In this document: piece by piece, positions 30,388-40,500 of the stretch | Position numbering within the stretch: the stretch's first letter is position 1 | Layout: each line of letters opens with the position of its first letter | From: Candidatus Methanoplasma sp. | GTDB lineage: Archaea; Thermoplasmatota; Thermoplasmata; Methanomassiliicoccales; Methanomethylophilaceae | DNA: 64,000 nucleotides | Direction: 5' to 3' | Assembly: GCA_031256955.1 (NCBI GenBank) | Contig: JAIRPP010000008.1 | Location: 97,472 to 161,471, forward strand | Position numbers and translations under genes: made by a program | Notes under the pieces: model-generated | The model's input: the letters and a program-made list of their open reading frames with translations, nothing else | The model's database searches: none | What the model was told of the DNA's origin: nothing

Positions 30388-30954
30388 TTAGAGGGGCATG
30401 ACCGCCCTGCCCATCTGGGCGTTCACGACCGCCCCGAGCCCGGAATACATCGCGGCCGCCCCGCAGAACAGGCCTATCGCGCCGGCCGCGTGCGCCAGGC
30501 CCGAGGCGCCGCTCAGGTCCTTGGCCGCGACGACGAAGAACAGGGCGGTCAGGGACAGGAACACTATCTTCAGCGACGCCGCCCCCTTCAGGGTGCCCGC
30601 GAACATGAACAGCGTCATGACCCCCCACACGGCGAAGTACGCCCCCATGGACGCGGCGTCCGCCTGCGCCCCGGGCATCGCGCCCGCCTCGATCGCGACG
30701 AAGGACAGCCAGAAGAACCCGTACGACGTGAACGCGGTCGCCCCGAACGTGTTCCCCCTCTTGAACTCGAATATCCCCGCGACTATCTGCGCCATCCCGC
30801 CGTACAGCAGCCCCATCGACAGCACGGCGGAGTCCAGGCCGTATGCGCCCAGGTTGTGGAGCGACAGGATCGCGGTCGTCATGCCGAACGCGAGCAGCCC
30901 CAGCGGCGCGGGGTCTGCAACTGTATGCGGGCTTGCGCCGCACTCGTCAGTCAT
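30388..30954 (-). CDS. GPR1/FUN34/YaaH (SatP)-family transporter
   Basis: 'ADPAPLGLLAFGMTTAILSLHNLGAY...GLLYGGMAQIVAGIFEFKRGNTFGATAFTSYGFFWLS'. Confidence 0.93.
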   Translation of the reverse strand: MTDECGASPHTVADPAPLGLLAFGMTTAILSLHNLGAYGLDSAVLSMGLLYGGMAQIVAGIFEFKRGNTFGATAFTSYGFFWLSFVAIEAGAMPGAQADAASMGAYFAVWGVMTLFMFAGTLKGAASLKIVFLSLTALFFVVAAKDLSGASGLAHAAGAIGLFCGAAAMYSGLGAVVNAQMGRAVMPL

Positions 30955-31062
30955 GGCGGTCCGATCGACTTATCATTTATAAATGTGTACACCGACGCAT
31001 ACGTCGATCGACGTATGATGCGAGCCTTCGGAAACGCGCCGGACCGGCCCCAGCCGAGGCCG

Positions 31063-31851
31063 TCAGTGGGCGTGGCCGCCCGCGGCGGCCGCCATGAGGG
31101 CCATCGCGACGACGGCCGCCAGCCCGGCCAGCAGGAGCAGGAGGGACCTCACGTCGGTCTCCCTCCGGTGGAACGCCTCCGGGAGCATGTCCATCAGCGT
31201 CACGAACGCGAATATGCCCGCGGACGCGGCGAACGCGATCCAGGTCGCCTCGGCCTCCGCCCCCCTCATGAACATGTACGCCGCCGCCCCGGCGAGGGGG
31301 GTAGCCAGGCAGAACGCCGCCAGGTACCTCGCCGACCTCTTCTTCCGGCTGGACAGCATGAACGCGGACGAGAGCGCGAACGCCTCCACCAGCTTGTGCA
31401 CGCACACGGCGGCGATCACCGCGGCCCCCGCCTCCCCGCCCACGGAGAACGCCGCCGCCAGGGCCACGCCGTCGAAGCAGGCGTGTATGGCGAGGCCCGC
31501 GAACGCGGACAGCGATGCGACGTCGTGGGAGCGCGCATCGGCGCACTGGGAGCAGCCGCACCCCTGGCCCCCGCGGTGCTTGTAAGCGAAGTCGAACAGC
31601 AGGATCCCCAGGAACCCGGCCAGCATGACGTACATGACCTCGTGCGCGTCGCGCCCGGACGATTCCGCCTCCTCGAAGGCCTCCGGGATCAGCACCAGGA
31701 ACAGCACGCCCAGGAAGATCCCCGCGCTGAAGGAGATCATCAGATGGATGCGCCTGTCCGTCGCGCCGATCAGCGCGGGTATCTTGGCCCCCGCGGCCGA
31801 GACCGCGAGGACCGCGGCCATGCATGTGATGAACCAGAGATCTTCGCCCAT
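31063..31851 (-). CDS. ZIP-family metal transporter
   Basis: 'MISFSAGIFLGVLFLVLIPEAFEEA', 'LAIHACFDGVALAAAF', 'VCVHKLVEAFALSSAF'. Confidence 0.9.
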   Translation of the reverse strand: MGEDLWFITCMAAVLAVSAAGAKIPALIGATDRRIHLMISFSAGIFLGVLFLVLIPEAFEEAESSGRDAHEVMYVMLAGFLGILLFDFAYKHRGGQGCGCSQCADARSHDVASLSAFAGLAIHACFDGVALAAAFSVGGEAGAAVIAAVCVHKLVEAFALSSAFMLSSRKKRSARYLAAFCLATPLAGAAAYMFMRGAEAEATWIAFAASAGIFAFVTLMDMLPEAFHRRETDVRSLLLLLAGLAAVVAMALMAAAAGGHAH

Positions 31852-31871
31852 GGGCGCCCGACGGCGATTCC

Positions 31872-31909
31872 GTATTAGAATATTGTTCGCATGTTAATAA
31901 TTTTAATAC
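31872..31909. promoter_or_regulatory. 38-bp imperfect palindrome GTATTAGAATATT...AATAATTTTAATAC between ZIP and nikR-like gene
   Basis: GTATTA 31872-31877 / TAATAC 31904-31909 with inner AATATT/AATAATT arms. Confidence 0.65.
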
Positions 31910-31941
31910 TCCCGGCGCATCTAGATTAATAAGGCGATGGA

Positions 31942-32325
31942 ATGGCGATAATAAGCGTGTCACTGGACGACGAGAGCCTGGCGGCCCTCGACGACATAAA
32001 GGCGACGTACGGCCTCGGCGGGAGGAGCGAGGCGGTCCGCAGGGCGATATGCGCCGCCAGGGCGGAGGCGCAGGACCTCACGGACATGGAGGGCGACGTG
32101 GAGGGGGTGCTTGTGGTGATCAAGAAGGACCATGCGGACCCGTGGATGAGCCTCATACAGGCCAAGCACGAGAAGGACATAAAGACTCAGCTCCACTCCC
32201 ATCTAAAGGACCACAAATGCCTGGAGGTCATGGTGATCTCCAGCAGGGCGGAGGACCTGGCGGAGATGATCAGGGCGATACACTCCGAAGGGAAGGCGGA
32301 GTACGTGAGGCTGGTCCGCGGGTGA
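31942..32325 (+). CDS. nikR: NikR-like nickel-responsive ribbon-helix-helix regulator
   Basis: RHH 'IISVSLDDESLAALDDIKATYGLGGRSEAVRRAI'; Ni ligands 'KHEKDIKTQLHSHLKDHKCLEV' match the H, HxH, C pattern. Confidence 0.88.
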   Translation: MAIISVSLDDESLAALDDIKATYGLGGRSEAVRRAICAARAEAQDLTDMEGDVEGVLVVIKKDHADPWMSLIQAKHEKDIKTQLHSHLKDHKCLEVMVISSRAEDLAEMIRAIHSEGKAEYVRLVRG

Positions 32326-32398
32326 AGTCGCGGAAAGGGCGACAATTGATAAAATAAATAGGCGCGCGGATTGATGCGGAGGCGATGACGTGCCTGGA

Positions 32399-33700
32399 AT
32401 GAGAGAGACCATAGCGGGCGGAGAATCGAACCTGGTGGAGTTCAAACGAGAGCTGCCCTCGGACAGCCGCGGATATCTGAAAACGATAATCGCGTTCAGC
32501 AACACGGCCGGCGGGTCCCTCTTGATCGGGGTGAGCGGCGACGGCGCCGTCTGCGGGGTCCCGGAGGATCGCGTCCAGAGGATCAGGGACTCCATAGCCG
32601 ATTCGATATCGTCCGCGTGCGAGCCCGTCCCCCTGTTCAACATAAAGACGTACTCCATCGATGGCAAGACCGTCTTGGCGGTGACCGTCTATCCCGGGGA
32701 GGACCGCCCGTATCATTTCAGGAACACGCCTCCGGAGAAGACGTGCTTCGTCCGCAAAGACAAGATCACCAGGCTGGCGGACGCGTCTAGATACAGAGAG
32801 CTGACGATGGAGGGCGCGGGGACGTCTTTCGACGCCCAGGTCAACTTCGGCCTGGCCCTGACCGACGAATCCATGGAAAAAGTGTGCTCCGACCTGTCGG
32901 AGATAGGCGGGCGCAGATTCTCGCCGAAGGACCTGAGGAACATGAGGCTGATAGTGAGCGGGGAGGGCGAATCCGTGCCTACGAACGCCTACGCCCTCCT
33001 GGATGGGTCCGTGTTCGTCGCCGCCACCGTCAGGTGCGCCTGCTTCAGAGGGACGTCGAAGCCGACTGACAGGGAGCTGTTCATAGATCAGAGGGAGTGC
33101 GAAGGCCCGGTGTACAGGCAGATAGAGGAGGCACACGCGTTCGTGATGAGGAACATCAGGCTCGCGTCGTATCTGGACGGCACGATCACCAGGAAGGACG
33201 TGCCCGAGATCCCCGCGGACGTGATCAGAGAGGCCGTGACGAACGCCGTCCTCCACAGGAGCTATCTGCGCGGCGACCTGCCGACTTACGTGTCCGTCTA
33301 CGACGACAGGGTAGAGATAAGATCGCCTGGCAAGCTGTACGGGGATCTGAGGGTGGAAGAGGTCATAGACGGGCGCACTGGGCGCAGGAACCCCATCCTA
33401 GCCAAGGCGTTCGCCGCGATCCACGTGTCCGAGGGGTTCGGCCTCGGGATAGGGGGCATGATCTCCAAGTGCGAGAGGTCCGGGCTCAGGGCCCCGTCCT
33501 TCGAGGAGGACGGGGACGATTTCCTGGTGACGATCTTCAGGAGGGATTCGCGCGAGCCCGTCGCGCCGCTCGATCCGCGCGATGCCGATGCGGAGGCCCC
33601 CATGCCTGCCCGGGGCCACAGGGGCGGGTCGCGGGGGCCCGTGGCGCGCGCATCTCCGCGGAGGGGGGGCGGAGGGGCGATCCTCTGGGCCCGCGGGTGA
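32399..33700 (+). CDS. AlbA_2 (Schlafen-like) regulator, atypical C-terminus without recognisable winged helix
   Basis: 'GGESNLVEFKRELPSDSRGYLKTIIAFSNTAGGSLLIGVSGDG'; 'IPADVIREAVTNAVLHRSYLRGDLPTYVSVYDDRVEIRSPG'. Confidence 0.8.
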   Translation: MRETIAGGESNLVEFKRELPSDSRGYLKTIIAFSNTAGGSLLIGVSGDGAVCGVPEDRVQRIRDSIADSISSACEPVPLFNIKTYSIDGKTVLAVTVYPGEDRPYHFRNTPPEKTCFVRKDKITRLADASRYRELTMEGAGTSFDAQVNFGLALTDESMEKVCSDLSEIGGRRFSPKDLRNMRLIVSGEGESVPTNAYALLDGSVFVAATVRCACFRGTSKPTDRELFIDQRECEGPVYRQIEEAHAFVMRNIRLASYLDGTITRKDVPEIPADVIREAVTNAVLHRSYLRGDLPTYVSVYDDRVEIRSPGKLYGDLRVEEVIDGRTGRRNPILAKAFAAIHVSEGFGLGIGGMISKCERSGLRAPSFEEDGDDFLVTIFRRDSREPVAPLDPRDADAEAPMPARGHRGGSRGPVARASPRRGGGGAILWARG

Positions 33701-33764
33701 CGCTGAACAAGACGCTGGAAAACCCCATTAAAGCGAGGCGATCCTCTGGGCCCGCGGGTGACGC
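33676..33764. repeat. 28-bp direct repeat GGCGATCCTCTGGGCCCGCGGGTGACGC (33676-33703, 33737-33764)
   Basis: Exact repeat by eye; first copy is the 3' end of the AlbA_2 gene including its stop. Confidence 0.9.
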
Positions 33765-33841
33765 GCGCGGGCGGCGTGCGACAACATAAATATCTCTTGC
33801 AACGTATGCGACACTGTCCCTGGGAGGGCGGAGACCGCGAA

Positions 33842-34963
33842 ATGAACCAGCAGAAAGCGTCAATGATGTCCGTATTGATCGTCATCTCCCTGATCGCGGT
33901 GGCGGGTTCCGGAATCGCGGCGATCGCCGTCGCCCATGGCGCGGAGCCCGTCGAAGAGGCCCGCGCCACGATAAAGGACATGCGCGGGAGGGACGTGCCC
34001 CTGCCCGACAAGATAGAGTCCGTGCTGGCGATAAAGTCGTGCTCTCTGGAGCTGGTGTCATTCTTCGCCGCGCTGGACCTGGTCAAGTACCTGGACGTGA
34101 ACGAGAGCTTCGACGACGACGACCGCACGCACACCTTCGTCAACAAGGAGAAGCTCAGGGATCTGCCGAGGGTCGATCCCAGCGACGCGGAGGGGGTCAT
34201 ACTCGCCGCGCCGGACATAATCATATCGTCGACCGTCAGCGTCTCCAAGCTGGACGAGGACCAGGAGAGGTACGGCATACCGGTGTTCGCCATCAACGCG
34301 GACCTGGAGTTCGGCGAGGAGTTCGACAGGCAGCTCAGGGCGGTGGGCGCGCTGTTCGGCGAGAGGGAGAGGGCGGAGGAGCTCGTCGCCTCCATCAACG
34401 GGTTCATCTCCGACGTGAGGGTCGGCAAGGTCGCCCCCAGCAGCGACACCCCCGCCAGGGGCTTCGTCACGGCCTACGCCTGCGGGATGAGCTTCTACGG
34501 CGCGGGCGGGTTCCTGAAGACCTCCGGCGACTACCTCCCGTTCACGTACTCCTTCGTGCAGAACATCTCCCCGTCCAGCGTCGCGGGGGTCGGGAAGCAG
34601 CCTTACAACATAGACATCGAGCAGGTCATCGGCGGCAACCCCAGATACATATTCATAGACGGCTCCGGGCTGGACGAGACCCTGAAGTTCATGCGCGATA
34701 ACGAGAGGGTGATGGGGCTCTCGGCGGTGGCGACGGGGGACGTCTACAGCGTGATGGTCTACAAGTCGTGGGGCACCAATTGGGTCAACCAGATGATAAA
34801 CGTGTATTACGTCGCCCACGTGGTCAACGGGGCCAAGCTCCTTTGGGACTTCGAGGACAAGGCGAACGAGGTCATACAGGCGTTCTACCCTTCGACGAGC
34901 GTCACCTACGCGGACCTCGCGGCGGCGCAGTCCGGCGGGGGCTGCGCGAAGGTCGGGGTATGA
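33842..34963 (+). CDS. ABC transporter substrate-binding protein (Fe/corrinoid type)
   Basis: 'TIKDMRGRDVPLPDKIESVLAIKSCSLELVSFF'; followed by FecCD permease and ATPase. Confidence 0.85.
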   Translation: MNQQKASMMSVLIVISLIAVAGSGIAAIAVAHGAEPVEEARATIKDMRGRDVPLPDKIESVLAIKSCSLELVSFFAALDLVKYLDVNESFDDDDRTHTFVNKEKLRDLPRVDPSDAEGVILAAPDIIISSTVSVSKLDEDQERYGIPVFAINADLEFGEEFDRQLRAVGALFGERERAEELVASINGFISDVRVGKVAPSSDTPARGFVTAYACGMSFYGAGGFLKTSGDYLPFTYSFVQNISPSSVAGVGKQPYNIDIEQVIGGNPRYIFIDGSGLDETLKFMRDNERVMGLSAVATGDVYSVMVYKSWGTNWVNQMINVYYVAHVVNGAKLLWDFEDKANEVIQAFYPSTSVTYADLAAAQSGGGCAKVGV

Positions 34964-36075
34964 CCGGCCCAGCCGGGGATGCCCTCCCGGAGGGGCGCGA
35001 CCCCTACGACCTCTACGGCGCGGCGGACTCCGCGGGGGACGCGGGCGCGCGGTACTCGGAGCACGTGCGCCGCAAGAAGCTGATCCTCATAGCCGGGTTC
35101 GCGCTGCTCGCGGCGATGGTCCTGGCGGCCTCCTGCATGGGGGCGATACGCATCCCCGCGGCGGACGTGTTCAGATACATTATCCTGTTCGACGACGGCG
35201 GGATGGGGCGCATCGTGTGGGGCGTGAGGCTCCCCCGGATAATCGCCTGCGTCCTGGTCGGCGCGGGGCTGGCGGTGTCGGGGGCCGTCATGCAGTGCGT
35301 CCTCCGGAACCACCTCGCGTCCCCGTACACCCTGGGCATATCCGGGGCGGCCGCGTTCGGCGCGTCGTTCGCCATCATATTCCTCCAGGCGGGGTCCGGG
35401 GCCTCGTCGTCCGTGTCGGTGTCCAACCCCTACGTCGTCACCCTGTGCGCGTTCGCGTTCAGCCTGGCGGCGACGGGCGCGGTGCTCCTGCTGGCGCGGG
35501 TCGCGGGGGCGTCGGCCGAGGCGATGGTGCTCGCCGGGATCGCCATAAGCGCGATGGCCGCCGCCGGGCTCTCGTTCATGCAGTACATAGCCACCGACTC
35601 GCAGCTGGCCAACATCGTGTCGTGGTCTTTCGGGGACATGGGGAGGGCGACGTGGCGCTGGAACCTGATGGTCCTGGCGGTCCTGGCGCCGTCCGCGCTG
35701 TACTTCGCGTACCGCAGGTGGGACTACAACGCCATGGACTCCGGCGAGGAGACCGCGAAGGGGCTCGGGGTGAACACGGGCAGGGAGCGCATGATAGGCA
35801 TGGTCCTGGCGTCCCTCGCGTCCTCCGTCATCGTATCCTTCTTCGGCATAGTCGCGTTCATCGGCCTCCTGGGGCCCCACATCGCCAGGATGATCCTGGG
35901 GAGCGACCACAGGTTCCTCATCCCCGGCGCGATGATCTTCGGCGCGGCGATGCTCCTGGCGTCGGACAAGGTCGGGATGGCCGTCCTGTCCCCCGCGGTG
36001 GTCCCGGTGGGGATAATAACGTCCGCGCTGGGTGGGCCGCTTTTCATATATCTGCTCGTAAGGAGGCGGGGCTGA
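34960..36075 (+). CDS. ABC transporter permease, FecCD/BtuC family
   Basis: 'GLAVSGAVMQCVLRNHLASPYTLGISGAAAFGA', 'FIGLLGPHIARMILGSDHR'. Confidence 0.92.
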   Translation: MTGPAGDALPEGRDPYDLYGAADSAGDAGARYSEHVRRKKLILIAGFALLAAMVLAASCMGAIRIPAADVFRYIILFDDGGMGRIVWGVRLPRIIACVLVGAGLAVSGAVMQCVLRNHLASPYTLGISGAAAFGASFAIIFLQAGSGASSSVSVSNPYVVTLCAFAFSLAATGAVLLLARVAGASAEAMVLAGIAISAMAAAGLSFMQYIATDSQLANIVSWSFGDMGRATWRWNLMVLAVLAPSALYFAYRRWDYNAMDSGEETAKGLGVNTGRERMIGMVLASLASSVIVSFFGIVAFIGLLGPHIARMILGSDHRFLIPGAMIFGAAMLLASDKVGMAVLSPAVVPVGIITSALGGPLFIYLLVRRRG

Positions 36076-36827
36076 CGCTTCTGAAGGTGGGCGGAGTGTC
36101 GTTCTCGTACCGCGGGTCCCCCGCGCTTGACGGCGCGTCCCTGGAGGTCGGCGCGGGGGAGATGCTGGCCGTGCTGGGCCCCAACGGGTCCGGGAAGACC
36201 ACCCTGCTCAGGTGCCTCTGCGGGATCCTGGAGCCCAGCGGCGGGGCGGTATCCGTCAACGGGGCGGACCTCCTGGGCATGGGCAGGGCGGAGGCGGCGA
36301 CGCGCATGGGATACGTCCCGCAGCACGGCGACGCGCCCGGCTCCACCGTGTTCGACGCCGTCCTGCTGGGCAGGAAGCCGCACATGGGCTGGACGGAGGG
36401 CGAGGCCGACCGCAGGATAGCGGAGCGCGCGCTGGAGGTGGCGGGCCTGAGCGAGATGGCGCTCAGGCGCGCGGACGAGCTGAGCGGGGGGGAGAGGCAG
36501 CTGGTGCACGTGGCCAGGGCCCTGGCGCAGAGGCCCGAGGTCCTGCTCATGGACGAGCCCACTGGGAGCCTGGACATGGCCAACCAGCACCGCGTCATGC
36601 GCCTGGTGAGGGGCGTGATAGCCAGGAACGGCATGGCCGCCGTGGTCACCATGCACGACCTCAGCCTAGCGGTGAGGCATGCGGACAGGTTCGTCATGAT
36701 GCGCTCCGGGCGCGTCCTGGCGGCCGGGGGGGCCGAGGCGGTCACGCCCGAGAGCATAAAGGAGACGTACGGCATCGACGCGTACGTGGAGACGGTGAGG
36801 GGGATACCCACCGTGATACCGAAGTGA
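36072..36827 (+). CDS. ABC transporter ATP-binding protein; start probably CTG at 36072
   Basis: 'AVLGPNGSGKTTLLRCLCG', 'LSGGERQLVHVARALAQRPEVLLMDEPTGSLD'; AAGGAGG at 36060-36066. Confidence 0.9.
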   Translation: MTLLKVGGVSFSYRGSPALDGASLEVGAGEMLAVLGPNGSGKTTLLRCLCGILEPSGGAVSVNGADLLGMGRAEAATRMGYVPQHGDAPGSTVFDAVLLGRKPHMGWTEGEADRRIAERALEVAGLSEMALRRADELSGGERQLVHVARALAQRPEVLLMDEPTGSLDMANQHRVMRLVRGVIARNGMAAVVTMHDLSLAVRHADRFVMMRSGRVLAAGGAEAVTPESIKETYGIDAYVETVRGIPTVIPK

Positions 36828-36837
36828 GGTGGCCGAC

Positions 36838-37458
36838 ATGGATAGGAGAGAGCATGCGAGGATGGAGAGGGAGTTCTTCGACGGGCTGGCGGACGGATGG
36901 GACGAGATGTACGCCGGGGACGCGCGCAAGGCGGAGTACGTGGCGGAGGCGCTCGGGCTGAGGGAGGGCGACAGGGTCCTGGACGTGGGCGCGGGCACGG
37001 GGGCGATGATCGCCCCCTGCCTGAGCCGCATAGGGGCGTCGGGCTCCATAACGTCGATAGACGCCTCCGAGAGGATGATATCCGTCGCCAGGCGGAAGTT
37101 CCCGCCGGGGGAGAACCCCAACGTGACGCTGCTCGCGATGGACGCGTACGACCTCGAGCCGGGGGGCGGCTTCGACGCGGCGGTCTGCCACTCGTGCCTC
37201 CCGCACCTCTACGACAAGCCCCTGGCGGTGAGGATAGTCTCGGGATGCCTGCGCGACGGGGGGAGGCTGGCGATCTCCCACTCGTGCTCCATGGAGTGCA
37301 TCAACCGCGCTCACTCCTGCCACGGATCGGTGATCCGCCGCGACATGGTCCCGTCCATAGGGGAGATATCCGCCATGATGGAGGCGTGCGGGGTCCGCCC
37401 CTCGTTCAGCCGCAGCGACGAGGAGTGCCACATGGTCGTCGGCGTCAAGGGCGCGTGA
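36838..37458 (+). CDS. Class I SAM-dependent methyltransferase (Cys/His-rich), linked to ABC importer
   Basis: 'GDRVLDVGAGTGAMIAPCLSRI...ITSIDASERMISVARRKF'; 'CHSCLPHLYDK'. Confidence 0.87.
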   Translation: MDRREHARMEREFFDGLADGWDEMYAGDARKAEYVAEALGLREGDRVLDVGAGTGAMIAPCLSRIGASGSITSIDASERMISVARRKFPPGENPNVTLLAMDAYDLEPGGGFDAAVCHSCLPHLYDKPLAVRIVSGCLRDGGRLAISHSCSMECINRAHSCHGSVIRRDMVPSIGEISAMMEACGVRPSFSRSDEECHMVVGVKGA

Positions 37459-37515
37459 AAAAAAAAGGTAAGGGGTTTGTTCCGGATTCCGGGAGGAAGG
37501 GATCCGGCGTAAGCG

Positions 37516-40500
37516 TCACTTCGCGCGCATGGCCGCCTCTCTCCTCTTCCACATGGCTATGGAGAGGACCGCCAGCGCGATCACGGCGAGCGCGATCAGC
37601 GCGGCCGCCGCCAGCCCGCGCCAGGCGGGGTGGCCCATGCCTACCTCCTCCAGCTCGGCTATGAGCCCCACGCTGCCCGATTCGGACACGGTGAACTGGA
37701 TCTCGGCGCTCTCCGATTCCACCGTCCCCCTCCACTCGAGGAACCTGTATCCGCTGTCGGGGGTCACGCGGACCGATACGGTGTCCCCCCTGCTCATCGG
37801 CACGCGCTCGCCGTAGACGTACTTGACGTACGCCCCGCCGCCTATGCGGTACTCTATCGACCCCTTCTCGTCGGGGTTGGTGTGTATCACCATGAACGAC
37901 GAGTACGTCATGATCGACAGCACCTCTATGGAATGGTCGCCGCGGACGTTGCTGAACGTGTACGTCCCGCTTTCCGACGGGACGATGCTCGCCCCGTCCA
38001 CTATCACGTCGCGCAGCTCCCATCCCTCGCGGGGCGAGAACTCGAACGTCGCGTCCCTGCCCGCCCTGACGGACACGGAGCCGGACGGCGATATCGTCGA
38101 CCCCTGGTCGGACGAGGCCGTTATGGTGTACGTGACCACGGGATCCGACGGCCCCACGGGCGGCGGGGTGTACGTGGACTCCGCGCCGAACGACGCGGAC
38201 AGCGCATAATCGGACTCTATGGCGACGGAGAACGACGCCGGCTTGCCGGCCGCGTCCCCCGCCCATCCCTCGAAGCGGCTCCCGGCGGCCGCGACCGCCT
38301 CGAAGCAGACCGTCGCCCCCGCCTCCACCCATATCTCCCCGTCGACCGGGGAGGGCGAGAAGCCCTCCGGGCCCGCGGCCACGTAGCCCTGCCCCGTATG
38401 GGACACCGCGACCTTCTTGAGGTCCGAGCCCTGCGCGAAGACGGCGCGCACCGCGTACGAATCCCCGGATGCCCCGGCGAGCTCCATGGAATCCCCGAAC
38501 GAGACGGCCTGCCCGTCCGCGCTCGTGACGGAGAAGAACAGCAGGCGCTGGCCGCCGGGCGCGCCCTTCAGGGACAGCGCCTCGCCCGACCCGATCTCCA
38601 GCGACCATCCGTCTCCGGAGTACTTCCCGCTGACCCCGTTGCCGAGGCTGTACTCTATCTCCCCGCCGGAGGTCGACAGGAGCGCCTCGTACGGGTCCGC
38701 CCCGGAGAACCATACGGCGACCGAATGGCTGCCTCCGTTCGCGTCGTAGGTCTTGGACTGCACGGCCTCGACGGCGCCTCCCGACACGAACGCGTTGAAC
38801 CACCCGTTGGCCCTGCCGACGGTGACCACGGTGTCGGAGTCCATGTAGATCGCGCGGGACGGCTCCGATTCCGACGAGCGGAACCTGGCGGACCCGGGGA
38901 TCCCGGATATCTCTATGATGGCGTCCCCGTCCCCTATGGTGGAGACCTCCACGCGCTCCGCGGACGAGCCGTCGGTGAAGTAAGCGGTGGCCTCGCAGGG
39001 CGACCCCAGCCGCATGGATACGGAGTCCGACAGGTAGAAGTAGCGGTCGAGGCTCGTCTCGATCCCGACGAAGCGGCCCTCGCCGTCCCCCTCCCCGCCC
39101 AGGACCACCTTCTCGTGCGTATCGATCTGGACGACGTACTCCGCGCGCTCCCCGGAGGAGAACGCGAGGGATTTGCCCGTGCCCATGGAGTCCAGGCGGA
39201 GCGTGACGTAGCCGGACCCGACCGTCCTCAGCGCAAGGGCGTGCGTGCCGGCGGTCTTGGAGAAGGAGGCGGCTACGGAATGGCCGCCCGTCGTCGCGCC
39301 GCTGAAAGACAGGGACTCCATGGCGACGGGGTCCCCGTCGACCTCGAAGTACTGGAAGCGCCCGGACTGGGCTATCTCCACCGATTCGCCCGCGCTCAGG
39401 CGCAGGAGGTACGGCGAATCCCCGGCGCTCTCCACGGAGACCTCGCTCCCGGACCCTATCCTGAACGTCAGGCGGCCCAGGCCCTCCCTCGAGAGGCTGA
39501 GGCTGTACCCGCCGCCCGGCTCCGAGAAGGAGGCCGCCGCCAGGTACTCGGATCCCGCCGCGGGCGGGTCTATCCTGAACCCGGAGGCCCTGGGCTCCTG
39601 CGCCGATCCGTCGACGGATACGTCGAAGTAGCGGAACCCGCCGCCGTCCTCGGCGTAGCCTATGCGGGAGGCCCATTCCCGGGATACGGGCACCGTGAGG
39701 CGGTCGCCCGGGGACTGGCTCTTGTACGCCAGCGTCCCGTACTCGCCCAGCGTCAGGGTTATGCTCCCGGAGCCGGAGGTCCCCAGGACGACGTCGAACG
39801 TCTCGGACGGCGAGAAGACCGCCTCTATCCTGTGGCTCTGATGGCTGAGCGGGCCCGAGACGTCGCTCTCCAGGCGGACCCCCTCTCCGAAGAACTGGTA
39901 CCATACGAACGTGCCGTCGCGCATGGCCCTCTGCCCTATGGCTATGTCGGAGCCCCTGTCCACGAACAGGGTCTTGGAGTGGAACCCGGACGCCTCCCCC
40001 TCGGGGTCGCCGTCCACCCTGTACGTTATGGACCCGCCGAGCGTGGAGCTCAGCTCCACCGCGTAGGCGTCGCGCCCCGAGAAGCGCGCGGTCGCGCTAT
40101 GGGACGTGCCTGCCGCCACCTGCGAGGACGAGGTGGACACCGTCAGGGACGAACCGTCCGCCAGCCCGCCGTTGTAGATGAAGTACATGAAATGCCCGTC
40201 GCAGGACATCGCCCCGACCTTCAGGCCGGTGTTCACGTCCAGGACCAGATCGAGCCTGCTCCGGGATTCCCCGTCGCCGGCGCTGGAGTACTCGGCCCAC
40301 TCGTAGTTGCCTATCTTGTACTCTATGATGCCGGGGCCGATGGTGGACAGGTCCGCGGAATAGGAGGTCGAGGGGTCCGCGAAGTACGCGCTGACGCGGA
40401 CGTCGTAGGCGTTCCCGGGGGCGAGGGCTATCTCGCCCGCGCCCGGGACGGGGACGTAGTCCCTTATCAGGAACCGGAGCTGCGCCCCCTCCGCCCTGAC

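Noticed and set aside
33661-33668. G7 run in the AlbA_2 gene as a phase-variation tract
   Set aside because: G6-G7 runs are common in this high-GC window (e.g. near 12932 and 36727); alternative frames did not restore a winged-helix tail.
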